Positions 1 to 8,813 of a stretch of 63,251 nt of DNA are shown here, piece by piece. Under the pieces are notes generated by a model. That model was not told the DNA's origin. It ran no database searches and saw nothing but the letters and a program-made list of their open reading frames with translations. Numbering within the stretch: position 1 is the first letter of the stretch; every line of letters starts with the position of its first letter. Position numbers and translations under genes: made by a program. This DNA is from Zoogloeaceae bacterium (GTDB lineage: Bacteria; Pseudomonadota; Gammaproteobacteria; Burkholderiales; Rhodocyclaceae), in contig JAISWQ010000015.1 of assembly GCA_031271025.1 (NCBI GenBank), positions 1 to 63,251 of the forward strand, read 5' to 3'.

Positions 1-2
1 AT

Positions 3-3000
3 CTTGCCCTGTTAAAACAATGCCGAACCCGCCTGCGGCAGGTACGCGGCGTGCTTTCCATGATTGGCCTGTACGGGGTGGATCAGGTTGTGGAGGCACT
101 GGATGGTTTGATGGCAGTGCTGGAGACGCAGGATTCGGCGAATGCCGCTGCTCTGGACACGCTCCAGCAGGCGATCCAGGCGGTGCAGCATTATCTGGAT
201 GGCCTGCTGGTGGGCGAGGCGAACCAGCCTTTGCGCCTTTTTTTGCCCTATCGAGCGCTGATGCAGGCGCAGGGCAAGAAGGCGGAACCGGCTGATTTGT
301 TTTTCCCGGAACTTTCTGTGCCGGTGCCGCCGCATGCTGCTGTGTCATTGGCGCCGGATGCCATTCATGCGCAGATTCATGCCGAACGGGTGCGTTTCCA
401 GCGCGGGATGCTGGACTGGTTGCGCCAACCGTCAGGCAGCGCGGCATGGAAGAGCGGGCTGCTCCAGATGCAGGAAGCAATTCAGGCGATTGAGGCGATG
501 CAATCCTCGGCGGCGGTGCGCGGTTTCTGGCGCGCGGCGTTGGGCGTGATGGTCTCGCTGGTGAAGCAGGCCAATACCGAGGATGATGCCCGTCATATCT
601 GCGTGCGCATCGACCTGCAAATTCGGCATCTGTTGGAAGGGGATTCCGCTGTGGCGGAGCGTCTGCAACGGGATGCCCTTTATTTTGTCGCCCGTAGCGC
701 GGGCGAGGCGGATTCCCTGCTGGCGGAATTGCAGGGTATTTACCACCTGAAAGCCCTGCTGCCAACTGCGGAGCAGCTTCAGGCAGTGACGAATGCCTCG
801 CAGGAACATACCTTGCGCCGCCTGAAGGAACACATTTCTAGCGCGGAAGAGCAGTGGAACCGCTATTGTTCCGGCAGTGTTTCTTCCCTTGCCGCTTTTA
901 CCGAACAGACCAATGTCATTGTCCAGCTGACCGCGCAACTGGGGAATTCGGATCTGAATCTGCTGACGCAGGCGCTTCATGCGGTTGCGGCCTGGCTCGT
1001 CAAACAACCGGCGCATGCTTCGGATGGCATTTCGATGGAAATTGCCACGGCGCTGATTCTGATTCAGAACGCGCAGGAACATTTTGCCCTGCTTGGACAG
1101 GATTTTCCGCAACAGGCGCGGCTGATGGCACAGCGTCTGACGGACTGCGCGAAAGGGCTGCCTCTCTCCAGCGATGTGGTACCGCTTCTGGATGAAATTT
1201 CCCGTCGCGCTCAGGATCGCCTGCTGATGGCGCAGGTGGTGCGCGAGGTTCTGAACAATCTGACCCAGATCGAGCAGGATCTGGATGCCTACTTCCGCGA
1301 TCCGGCGGCGGTGGCGCTGGATTTCAAGGCGCTGGAAGAAAGCCTGCATCAGGTTTCCGGCGCGCTTGCCATGCTGGGACATGATGCCGCGGTGGCCTAT
1401 CTGGATGACTGCAAGACGCTGATCCTGACTTTCAACCAGACTGAGACGCCGGATACGGCCACTTTTGAGGAAGTCGCGCAACGGCTTGCGGTCATTGCCT
1501 TCTTTGTCGAATCGCTGCAAAACAGCGTGCAGGAATTCCAGAGCTTTGTGCAACGTTTGCTGGATCCGGCTGCTGCGGCGGCAGCGCGAGCGGCTGCCGA
1601 GAAAGCGAAAGCCTCCGCACTTGTGACCACGACCAGTGTCGAGCAGCAACTGGAACGCCTGAAGTCGGAAACCCGGAGTGTGCTGGAGGCGGTCAAATCC
1701 AACCCCGGCGATGTGGAATCGCGCCACAAGTTGGAACAACATTTGCTGGTGCTGCAAAAGAATGCCGATCTGGTGGGTGACCAGACGCTCCTGGCGCAAA
1801 TCGAGGCGGCGCTGGCAACCTTGCGCACGACCGGTTCCGAACAGGCTGCGCAGATTGCGCAGGTGGAGGAGACGCTTGCGCCTGCCATCGAGTTTGCGCC
1901 TGAATCCCAGCCTTCCGCTGAAACCCTGCAATTGGCGCAATCCAGTGATGACGAGGTGGATGCGGAACTCTTGGATATCTTCCTCGAAGAAGCGGAAGAA
2001 GTGCTGGGTAGCATCGAGGAAAATCTGGGCGCCTTGCGGCAGCAGCCGCATGATCTGGATACGATGACGACGATCCGGCGTGGCTCGCATACCCTGAAGG
2101 GCAGCGGACGCATGGTGGGCTTGAAGGAATTGGGCGAGGTTGCCTGGGCGGTTGAGCAAACCCTCAACCTCTGGCTCAACCAGAAGCAGGAGGCTACCCC
2201 GGAATTGTTGGAAATGATTGAGCGTGTGCATCGGATTTTTTCCGAATGGATCATTCATTTGCGTGCCCGCGATGGTTTGGCGCCTGCTTACACATCGTTG
2301 GTGGCGTTGGCGGAACATTTGCGGGGAGGAAGTGAAGTACGTCTGGGGGGGGCTTCCTCTGCGTCTGCCCAGGAGGCTGGAGGTGGCCTGGGGGAGCCGC
2401 AAGCCGGAACTTCCTCTGAAGCCTTATTGGCGCCTGTAGAGCCTCTGGTTCTGAAGGCACAGGAAGTTCCGGCGAATCCGGATACTGAATCGAATCCAGA
2501 AACGACGGAGCGCGCGGAAGCTGGCAGCGAACCGGACGAAAAAGTGAGCGTGGATTCACACTCTGAAACGCTGGGTTTTGATCTCCATATCACGCAGGAC
2601 TCCGAAGCGTACCCGGAGTCTGAAACAAGCACTGATAGCCCTGATCTTGCAGGCGCTGCGGTGCTTGCTGAAGCCGCGCAGGCGGAATATCCCGAAGTCG
2701 AGCAGGCAGAATATCCTGAAGCCGCGCAGGCAGAATATCCTGAAGCCGCGCAGGCAGAATATCCTGAAGCCGCGCAGGCAGAATATCCCGAAGCCGCGCA
2801 GGCAGAATATCCCGAAGCCGCGCAGGCAGAATATCCCGAAGCCGCGCAGGCAGAATATCCCGAAGCCGTACAGGCGGAATATCCCGATGAAGCGCCCAAA
2901 GAGTGGGGCGAGGTGGTGCTGGATGCGAAGGATTTCAGCTTTGCTTCCGATGCGGCAGAGGAACGCGCGCCTGTTGTATCTGGGGCAGAAGCCGCGAAAG

Positions 3001-5846
3001 AGGAGGAAGTCGCAAAAGAAGAGGATTCTGAGATTTCGCCGCAGCTTTTCCAGATTTTCCAGGGTGAGGCCCAAACCTACATGGATCGGTTGAATGCCTT
3101 TATCGTGGATCTGGTCGCAACGCCCATGATGCCGACTCCCTATGAGTCGCATCGTGCCGCCCATACCCTGGCCGGAATTGCGGGAACGCTGGGCTTTATG
3201 CCGGTGCATGATCTTTCCAGGGGGCTGGAGTTGGCCCTGGTGCGCCGAGGTGACACCCAGCACCCGGATGCGCTGGAGGGGCAGGAAGTCATGCGGCAGA
3301 CAGTCGAAGCGCTGGGGAGGATGCTGGGTGAGCTGGAGCGGGGGCGGATGCCGACAGCGGAAACAACCTTGATCGCTGCGTTGGAGGAACTTTACCCCTC
3401 TCCTGTGGATAGCGATACTGTAGAAGTCGAAAGCGTGTCTGTGGCGCGATCTGCACCTGTGCCGACATCCAATGTGGCCTCGCCTTTGCCCTTTACGCTT
3501 CGGGATCTGCCGAAAGATGCGTTGGTTTCTGATCTGTTGCCGATCTTCATGAGCGAATCGGTGGATTTGCTGGATAGTCTTTACACGCAGGTGAAAGCCT
3601 GGCGCGAGGCTCCGGATGAGGATGCGCCGCCACGTGCGCTGGCGCGGGTGTTGCATACCCTGAAGGGCAGCGCGCGCATGGCCGGGGCGATGTGTTTGGG
3701 TTTGTTGGTGCATGAAACCGAAACCCAGGTGGACATGCTGGCAGCGCAGGGTAAGGTAAGCGCGGTGGATCTGGGCGGTATCGAGGCTGCCTGTGACATC
3801 ATGGCGCGCGTCATCGACGCCTATCAGGCCGGGAATTACGATGTTGGCGCTGAATTTGAAGCCCTGACCGCAAGCGCGCGAACGTTTGCCATACCTGAGG
3901 AAACTGTGGCGACATCCGTGCTGGAAACACCGGACGCCACGGCAGTGGAACCCTTGTTTCCCCCACTGGGGGATGCGCCCCAGGAGGATGCCGGACAGGA
4001 AGCGCAGGCAGCCACACGGGGGCGAGTGGAACTGGAGGCGCGGGCGCAATTGCGGGTACGTGCCGATCTGGTCGATCGGTTGGTGAACGAAGCGGGTGAA
4101 ATGGCGATCAGCCGTGCCCGTATCGAAGGGGAAATGCGGGATCTGAAGGAATCGCTCCTCAACCTTACCGATAATGTCATCCGTCTGCGTGGTCAGTTGC
4201 GTGAGATTGAAATCCAGGCTGAAACCCGGATGCAGGCGGGGGCGGAGGACAAGGACAAGGCGGGGTTTGACCCGCTGGAGCTTGACCGGTTTACCCGTTT
4301 CCAGGAACTGACCCGGATGATGGCGGAGTCGGTCAACGACGTGGGTACGGTACAACAGAATCTGCTCAAGAATCTGGATGACGCAGACGCGGCGATTGTG
4401 GCGCAGGCACGTCTCAACCGCAGCTTGCAACAGTCGCTGATGAGTGTGCGCATGGTCCCGTTCGACAGTCAATCCGGGCGTTTGCAGCGGTTGGTGCGAC
4501 AGATTGCGCGTGAACTGGACAAATCCGTGCATCTGGAAATTGTGGGGGGGCAGTTTGAGCTGGATCGCTTCGTGCTGGAAAAGGTGTTTTCGCCACTGGA
4601 GCACATGGTACGCAATGCCATTGCGCATGGTCTGGAAGGCGAAGCGGAGCGTGTGGCGAAGGGCAAGCCCGTGGCTGGGCAGATTCGCATCGTGCTGAAA
4701 CAGGAAGGCAACGAAATCATCTTGGCGCTTTCGGATGATGGTTTGGGTTTGGATTTGCAGCGTATTCGTGAAAAGGCTGAACAGAAAGGTTTGATTGCGC
4801 CGGATGCACAGATTGACGACCAGCAGCTGATGGATTTCATCTTTCATTCCGGGTTTTCTACCGCAGAGAGGATATCCCAGGTGGCTGGGCGTGGCATCGG
4901 GATGGATGTGGTGAAAGCGGGCGTAACCGAGCTGGGGGGGCGGATCGAAGTGTGGAGCGAGGCGGGGCAGGGGACGGCGTTCCGTCTTTACCTGCCGCTT
5001 ACCCTTGCCGTGACGCAGACGGTCATTGTGCGGGGCGGTGGTCGCATCTACGCGATTCCTGCCAATATGGTCGAACAGGTCATGGAGGTACGGGAAAAGG
5101 CGCTGGGCGAAATTCACGCCCAGGGCGAGGCGCTCTGGCAGAATCATCACTATCCCTTTCACTACCTGCCGCGCCTGCTGGGTGATACGGTCACGCAACT
5201 GGAACAGCGCACGCTTTATTGGGTGATGCTCCTGCGTTCCGGGACGCAGCGCGTGGCGGTGCTGTTGGATGATCTCATCGGCACGCAGGAAATCGTGGTG
5301 AAGAACGTGGGACCCCAGATGGCGCGTGTGGTCGGCGTTTCGGGCGCAACCGTGCTGGGTGATGGACAGATTGCCTTGATTCTGAATCCCGTTGCGCTGG
5401 CCATGCGGGAGCGGACAGTGCTCATTCAGGGCGGTGGGGTGGTGGCACAGGCACAGAATGTGCCGGTTCCAGCGCGGCAACCGGTGGTCATGGTGGTCGA
5501 TGATTCACTCACCGTGCGCAAGATTACCCAGAAGCTGCTGACGCGTGAGGGTTATCAGGTCGAACTGGCAAAGGATGGTCAGGATGCCCTGGAACATCTG
5601 GCAGAAGTCGTGCCGGATGTGATCATCTCGGACATCGAAATGCCGCGTATGGATGGTTTCGATCTGGTGCGCCATATCCGTGCGGATGATCGCTTTGTCG
5701 AGGTGCCGATCATCATGATCACCTCGCGCACGGCGGAAAAACACCGTAATTACGCGATAGAAATTGGGGCAAACCAGTATCTGGGCAAGCCTTACGATGA
5801 AACGAAATTGCTGGAGCTTCTGGCAGGTTATACCGAGCACGCGTAG
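3..5846 (+). CDS. pilL: PilL/ChpA-type hybrid chemotaxis histidine kinase (5' partial)
   Basis: Giant CheA-like kinase of the type IV pilus (Pil-Chp) chemosensory system. The frame stays open to the left edge, and the residues before the first GTG (LRQVRG, then LSMIGLYGVDQ) fit the interior of a ChpA N-terminus, so the real start lies outside the window. At least three Hpt domains carry phosphoacceptor histidines in SHTLKGSGRM (codon at 2088), AAHTLAGIAG (3162) and LHTLKGSARM (3654). These are followed by a dimerisation segment, a GHKL ATPase (N box MVRNAIAHGLE near 4.6 kb, G box GRGIGMDVV near 4.9 kb), a CheW domain and a C-terminal receiver with the phosphoacceptor aspartate in SDIEMPRMDG (codon at 5631). 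An acidic linker between Hpt1 and Hpt2 contains a nine-unit tandem repeat. Phosphotransfer to PilG/PilH-like regulators is inferred from the family; no other pil-chp gene is in view. Confidence 0.93.
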   Translation, partial: LALLKQCRTRLRQVRGVLSMIGLYGVDQVVEALDGLMAVLETQDSANAAALDTLQQAIQAVQHYLDGLLVGEANQPLRLFLPYRALMQAQGKKAEPADLFFPELSVPVPPHAAVSLAPDAIHAQIHAERVRFQRGMLDWLRQPSGSAAWKSGLLQMQEAIQAIEAMQSSAAVRGFWRAALGVMVSLVKQANTEDDARHICVRIDLQIRHLLEGDSAVAERLQRDALYFVARSAGEADSLLAELQGIYHLKALLPTAEQLQAVTNASQEHTLRRLKEHISSAEEQWNRYCSGSVSSLAAFTEQTNVIVQLTAQLGNSDLNLLTQALHAVAAWLVKQPAHASDGISMEIATALILIQNAQEHFALLGQDFPQQARLMAQRLTDCAKGLPLSSDVVPLLDEISRRAQDRLLMAQVVREVLNNLTQIEQDLDAYFRDPAAVALDFKALEESLHQVSGALAMLGHDAAVAYLDDCKTLILTFNQTETPDTATFEEVAQRLAVIAFFVESLQNSVQEFQSFVQRLLDPAAAAAARAAAEKAKASALVTTTSVEQQLERLKSETRSVLEAVKSNPGDVESRHKLEQHLLVLQKNADLVGDQTLLAQIEAALATLRTTGSEQAAQIAQVEETLAPAIEFAPESQPSAETLQLAQSSDDEVDAELLDIFLEEAEEVLGSIEENLGALRQQPHDLDTMTTIRRGSHTLKGSGRMVGLKELGEVAWAVEQTLNLWLNQKQEATPELLEMIERVHRIFSEWIIHLRARDGLAPAYTSLVALAEHLRGGSEVRLGGASSASAQEAGGGLGEPQAGTSSEALLAPVEPLVLKAQEVPANPDTESNPETTERAEAGSEPDEKVSVDSHSETLGFDLHITQDSEAYPESETSTDSPDLAGAAVLAEAAQAEYPEVEQAEYPEAAQAEYPEAAQAEYPEAAQAEYPEAAQAEYPEAAQAEYPEAAQAEYPEAVQAEYPDEAPKEWGEVVLDAKDFSFASDAAEERAPVVSGAEAAKEEEVAKEEDSEISPQLFQIFQGEAQTYMDRLNAFIVDLVATPMMPTPYESHRAAHTLAGIAGTLGFMPVHDLSRGLELALVRRGDTQHPDALEGQEVMRQTVEALGRMLGELERGRMPTAETTLIAALEELYPSPVDSDTVEVESVSVARSAPVPTSNVASPLPFTLRDLPKDALVSDLLPIFMSESVDLLDSLYTQVKAWREAPDEDAPPRALARVLHTLKGSARMAGAMCLGLLVHETETQVDMLAAQGKVSAVDLGGIEAACDIMARVIDAYQAGNYDVGAEFEALTASARTFAIPEETVATSVLETPDATAVEPLFPPLGDAPQEDAGQEAQAATRGRVELEARAQLRVRADLVDRLVNEAGEMAISRARIEGEMRDLKESLLNLTDNVIRLRGQLREIEIQAETRMQAGAEDKDKAGFDPLELDRFTRFQELTRMMAESVNDVGTVQQNLLKNLDDADAAIVAQARLNRSLQQSLMSVRMVPFDSQSGRLQRLVRQIARELDKSVHLEIVGGQFELDRFVLEKVFSPLEHMVRNAIAHGLEGEAERVAKGKPVAGQIRIVLKQEGNEIILALSDDGLGLDLQRIREKAEQKGLIAPDAQIDDQQLMDFIFHSGFSTAERISQVAGRGIGMDVVKAGVTELGGRIEVWSEAGQGTAFRLYLPLTLAVTQTVIVRGGGRIYAIPANMVEQVMEVREKALGEIHAQGEALWQNHHYPFHYLPRLLGDTVTQLEQRTLYWVMLLRSGTQRVAVLLDDLIGTQEIVVKNVGPQMARVVGVSGATVLGDGQIALILNPVALAMRERTVLIQGGGVVAQAQNVPVPARQPVVMVVDDSLTVRKITQKLLTREGYQVELAKDGQDALEHLAEVVPDVIISDIEMPRMDGFDLVRHIRADDRFVEVPIIMITSRTAEKHRNYAIEIGANQYLGKPYDETKLLELLAGYTEHA
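2679..2894 (+). repeat. Nine-unit 24-bp coding tandem repeat (QAEYPEAA) in PilL linker
   Basis: Nine consecutive 24-bp units encode QAEYPEAA-like octapeptides. The first, eighth and ninth units are diverged (QAEYPEVE, QAEYPEAV, QAEYPDEA). Units 2-4 use CCT for proline and units 5-9 use CCC, which points to stepwise duplication. The period is a multiple of three, so copy-number change keeps the frame. It lies in the acidic, proline-containing linker between Hpt1 and Hpt2. Confidence 0.95.
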
Positions 5847-5864
5847 TCGTGTTTTCGAGAATGG

Positions 5865-5898
5865 AAAACCCGCAGGCTTGTAAAGCCTGCGGGTTTTT
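5865..5898 (+). terminator. Rho-independent terminator after pilL
   Basis: Perfect 15-bp stem (5865-5879 with 5883-5897) around the 3-nt loop GTA. The stem ends in a T run on the plus strand and begins with an A run, so it could work in both directions. It starts 19 bp after the pilL stop codon. Confidence 0.9.
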
Positions 5899-6156
5899 GT
5901 TTTTGCGGCAGGGTTTGGCCATGAGTTTGGGGTTCCGGTTTCTGACTACATTCGGATTTATTCGATGAGATCGAGCGCGCGGCGTTGCGCCGGTGCAGGC
6001 GTGGTGAGATCAAGAGTGTTTTCCTGTTTGCGCGTCGTGCGTCGAATTTCGCCGGATGATTCATTTTGCTCAAGATGGCTATCGCGTTGCTGGTAAAAAT
6101 ACAGGCGGTTTTATCTTTTACCTGAAGCATGGAATTGCCAAGGCTTCAGGTTCCGT
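5899..6156. other. Intergenic region between convergent pilL and dgt
   Basis: About 260 bp between the pilL terminator and the dgt stop. I see no convincing gene, RNA or repeat. The small open frames here have no recognisable protein character. Confidence 0.6.
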
Positions 6157-7509
6157 TCAGGAAAGCGGCAATTCAATCCCTTTCAGCTTGCGGTAAAGCT
6201 CCATCGCGTAGGAATCCGTCATGCCAGTGACAAAATCCGCGACAGAAAGAAGGCGACGATAGGGATTGGCGTCGGGTTTTCCGTCTGCGCCCAGAAACTG
6301 GGCGGGAAGAAGATGCAGCAACATGCGCTCGCGCGTCGTCACCCGGCTCGCGCCCGCGCCCGCTTCCACGGCGGAGACGAAAAGCGACAAAAGGCCGCCC
6401 AGCACCTCGAAACCTGCGGTTTCCACCTCCAGCGCCGGACGCGCCACGTAGATTTGTTCCGCCGCTACTTTTTTCACCGCCTGCAAGGGCGTGGCGACAG
6501 CAGACGCTTCCAGAAGTCCCCCCGTAAAAGTTCCCGCAAAAAACGCCGCCTCGTGTTCCAGAAATACCGCCGCCGCGCTTTCCAGCAAGCGTCCCACTGC
6601 CTTGGCGCGCAGGTATTCGATGCGCTCCTTGGCTTCCCCGATGCGGGTGAGCCTGCCTCCTGTCACCGTGCTCCCCGCCAAATCGGCAAGCAGGGTTTCC
6701 GCATCTTCCGTGCGCACGAAACCCAGACGGGAGGCATCTTCCAGATCCACGATCAGATAGCAGGTATCGTCCGCCACTTCCACCAGCCAGGCCAGCGGAT
6801 GGCGCTGCCAGGCCGCGCCAGGCGCCCGTTCCGCAAGTCCCGTGGAAGCCGCTACCCGCGCAAAGGTTTGCGCGTCTTCCTGAAAGAAACCAAATTTTTT
6901 GCTGTTCCCGGAACAAGGCGGCGCAATCCAGGAGGCGTTGGGATATTTGGTAAAGGCGGCAAGTACCGCCATCGTCAATTGCAGTCCGGGATTGGACGGA
7001 CTTTGCAGACGGGTGAGAATGCGAAAGCCTTGCGCGTTGCCTTCATAGCGCTCGAAATCCGCCCGTTGTGCCGGAGAAAAATCATAGCGATCCAGCAGGC
7101 CGGAGGACTTGAACCATTCGCGGATGGCATCCTCGCCCGCGTGTCCAAAAGGCGGATTGCCGATGTCGTGCGCAAGACAGGCCGCAGCGACAATCGCGCC
7201 GAAATCCGAAGCCTCCACGTCCGCAAGCCCGTGCCGCGCGATGATTTCCCGCCCAATCACGGTTCCCAGCGAACGCCCGACACAACTGGCTTCCAGACTG
7301 TGCGTGAGCCGCGTCCGCACATAATCGCTGCGTGAAAGCGGAAAAACCTGGGTCTTGTCCTTCAAGCGCCGAAAGGCGGAAGTAAAGACGATGCGGTCGT
7401 AATCCTGCTGAAAGACCGTGCGTTCCCGCGTGCTGGACGGCAATCCCGCGCCCAGCCGTTCAGCGGAAAGCAGGCGCTGCCAGAGGGACTGCAAATCGCG
7501 TTCACTCAT
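6157..7509 (-). CDS. dgt: Deoxyguanosinetriphosphate triphosphohydrolase-like protein
   Basis: HD-superfamily dNTP triphosphohydrolase (dNTP to deoxynucleoside plus triphosphate), a cytosolic enzyme that tunes dNTP pools. The N-terminus has the family's RTVFQQDYDRIVFTSAFRRL segment. The metal-binding histidines and HD pair are visible in RTRLTHSLEASCVGR and AACLAHDIGNPPFGHAGE. At 450 residues it is normal for the type 1 family. The start codon overlaps the stop of the upstream PEBP gene by 4 bp (ATGA), so the two are probably co-transcribed. Substrate range within dNTPs cannot be read from the sequence. Confidence 0.93.
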   Translation of the reverse strand: MSERDLQSLWQRLLSAERLGAGLPSSTRERTVFQQDYDRIVFTSAFRRLKDKTQVFPLSRSDYVRTRLTHSLEASCVGRSLGTVIGREIIARHGLADVEASDFGAIVAAACLAHDIGNPPFGHAGEDAIREWFKSSGLLDRYDFSPAQRADFERYEGNAQGFRILTRLQSPSNPGLQLTMAVLAAFTKYPNASWIAPPCSGNSKKFGFFQEDAQTFARVAASTGLAERAPGAAWQRHPLAWLVEVADDTCYLIVDLEDASRLGFVRTEDAETLLADLAGSTVTGGRLTRIGEAKERIEYLRAKAVGRLLESAAAVFLEHEAAFFAGTFTGGLLEASAVATPLQAVKKVAAEQIYVARPALEVETAGFEVLGGLLSLFVSAVEAGAGASRVTTRERMLLHLLPAQFLGADGKPDANPYRRLLSVADFVTGMTDSYAMELYRKLKGIELPLS

Positions 7510-8132
7510 GCCAGATCCGGATTCAGGCTGTAGATTCCCGCAAGGCTTGCCTCGGCGAGCACATGCTCTTCCATCGCGGCGCGCACGGCGGGCGCGTCGA
7601 AGCGCCCCTCAACCGGCAACCGCGCCACATTGAGCGCGTACAAGGTAAAAACATAGCGATGCGGCAATTCGTCATTCCAGGGCGGGCAGGGGCCATCATA
7701 GCCGTAATAGTCGCCGCGCATGTCGTTGTCGTCATCGAACCAGCTGGTGTAGCTGTTGATGCCCCGTCGCGCGCCATGCGGCGCTTGCGGCCCCGGCTTG
7801 CCGCGCGGCGTTACCTCGCGGGAAAACTCGCCCACGGCAATCTCACGCAATTCAGCGGGCAAATCCACCAGAACCCAGTGGAAAAAATCCGTGCGCGGCA
7901 GACTGGCGGCAACGCGATGTCCTTCCCGGTTCACATCGTCGCCCACGCTGGGCGCGTCCGGATCGCAGCAAATCAGGGCAAAGCTGCGTGTTCCCTCCGG
8001 CACGTCCGTCCAGATGAGATGCGGGTTCCGGTTTTCGCCCAGCGCCACATGGTGTGTGGCATCCAGGATACCGAACGCAAATTCACCGGGAATGAGCTGC
8101 CCATCGGCAAAACTGTTGCTGGATAATTTCAT
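7506..8132 (-). CDS. YbhB/YbcL family Raf kinase inhibitor-like (PEBP) protein
   Basis: Phosphatidylethanolamine-binding-protein fold of the bacterial YbhB/YbcL type. The ligand-pocket motifs are visible: NPHLIWTDVPEGTRSF, the CCDPDAP strand, FFHWVLVDLPA, and YDGPCPPWNDELPHRYVFTL. At 208 residues it is slightly longer than YbhB (about 160), mainly through insertions around DVNREGHRVAASLPR and the WFDDDNDMRGDYYG loop. No signal peptide, so probably cytosolic. It overlaps dgt by 4 bp. The biological role of bacterial PEBPs is largely unknown. Confidence 0.85.
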   Translation of the reverse strand: MKLSSNSFADGQLIPGEFAFGILDATHHVALGENRNPHLIWTDVPEGTRSFALICCDPDAPSVGDDVNREGHRVAASLPRTDFFHWVLVDLPAELREIAVGEFSREVTPRGKPGPQAPHGARRGINSYTSWFDDDNDMRGDYYGYDGPCPPWNDELPHRYVFTLYALNVARLPVEGRFDAPAVRAAMEEHVLAEASLAGIYSLNPDLA

Positions 8133-8211
8133 GGCAAATCTCCTGTTTTCTGTTTCTTGCTGGATAGGCCGACCGGAGAAACCCTCCGGCAGCCGGGGAA
8201 TTCATCGCGCT

Positions 8212-8739
8212 TCATGGGGAAGCCTCCTGCGCCAGACGCACAAGTTCAGCGTGGCTTACGCCGCCGTGCCTGCGCAAGCGTGCCAGCGCGTCCAGCAGAC
8301 CTGCGGCGGCATCTTCCACCATGTCGATCACCAAATCAAAATCATAGCCCAGACCATAATAGGGATCTGGCACCTCGTCGTCATCGTAATGGCGGGAGAA
8401 ATCCATGAACAAGCCGATTTTGTCATGCATGGCAGGATTCGCCATGCGCAGGAGATTGTCAAGATTCCCTTTGTCCATTGCCAGAATGAGATCGTAGGTT
8501 GCCAGATCATGGAGCGTGATTTTGCGCGCGCGCAACTGCGACAGATCGTAGCCGCGCACAATAGCCGCGCGCTGCGTGCGCAGATCGGGCGGTTCCCCGA
8601 CGTGATAGCCATGCGTTCCCGCCGAATGGGCAATATAGTTTGCTTTCAGCTTGCGCCGCCGCGCTAACTGGCAAAAAATGCCTTCCGCCGTTGGTGAACG
8701 GCAGATATTTCCCATGCAGACGAACAGGATTTTCGTCAT
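8212..8739 (-). CDS. Low-molecular-weight protein-tyrosine phosphatase
   Basis: Cytosolic LMW phosphotyrosine phosphatase. The catalytic P-loop CMGNICRS follows the first strand (KILFVCMGNICRS), and the general-acid loop is seen as VPDPYYG near the C-terminus. I take the ATG that gives MTKILFVCMG; an in-frame GTG lies one codon upstream. It stands alone between the PEBP gene and trkH. No capsule or tyrosine-kinase gene is nearby, so the substrate is open. Confidence 0.93.
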   Translation of the reverse strand: MTKILFVCMGNICRSPTAEGIFCQLARRRKLKANYIAHSAGTHGYHVGEPPDLRTQRAAIVRGYDLSQLRARKITLHDLATYDLILAMDKGNLDNLLRMANPAMHDKIGLFMDFSRHYDDDEVPDPYYGLGYDFDLVIDMVEDAAAGLLDALARLRRHGGVSHAELVRLAQEASP

Positions 8740-8800
8740 CACGCATTCCTCAAAAAAACGCCTACCCAGGCATTCTAGAGCAGATCATCAACCCAAGCTG

Positions 8801-8813
8801 AGAAGCTGTTCAT
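8801..8813. repeat. Possible solo terminal repeat (AGAAGCTGTTCAT) at the trkH stop
   Basis: The 13-nt string matches the terminal inverted repeat of the ~220 bp element family seen at 17.1 and 18.5 kb. It overlaps the trkH stop codon at 8810-8812. With only 13 nt it may be chance; it is listed because the same arrangement recurs elsewhere in the window. Confidence 0.35.

Noticed and set aside
432..2402. Long minus-strand open frame opposite pilL (656 codons)
   Set aside because: It is a shadow of pilL codon bias; the translation has no domain character and lies opposite clear kinase sequence.
2679..2894. CRISPR-like tandem array
   Set aside because: Units are contiguous with no spacers and lie in frame inside pilL.
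2288..2899. Minus-strand frame with SGYSACAA repeats
   Set aside because: It is the reverse reading of the PilL 24-bp tandem repeat, not an independent repeat protein.
5828..6130. 100-codon frame after pilL
   Set aside because: Crosses the pilL terminator and has no protein character.
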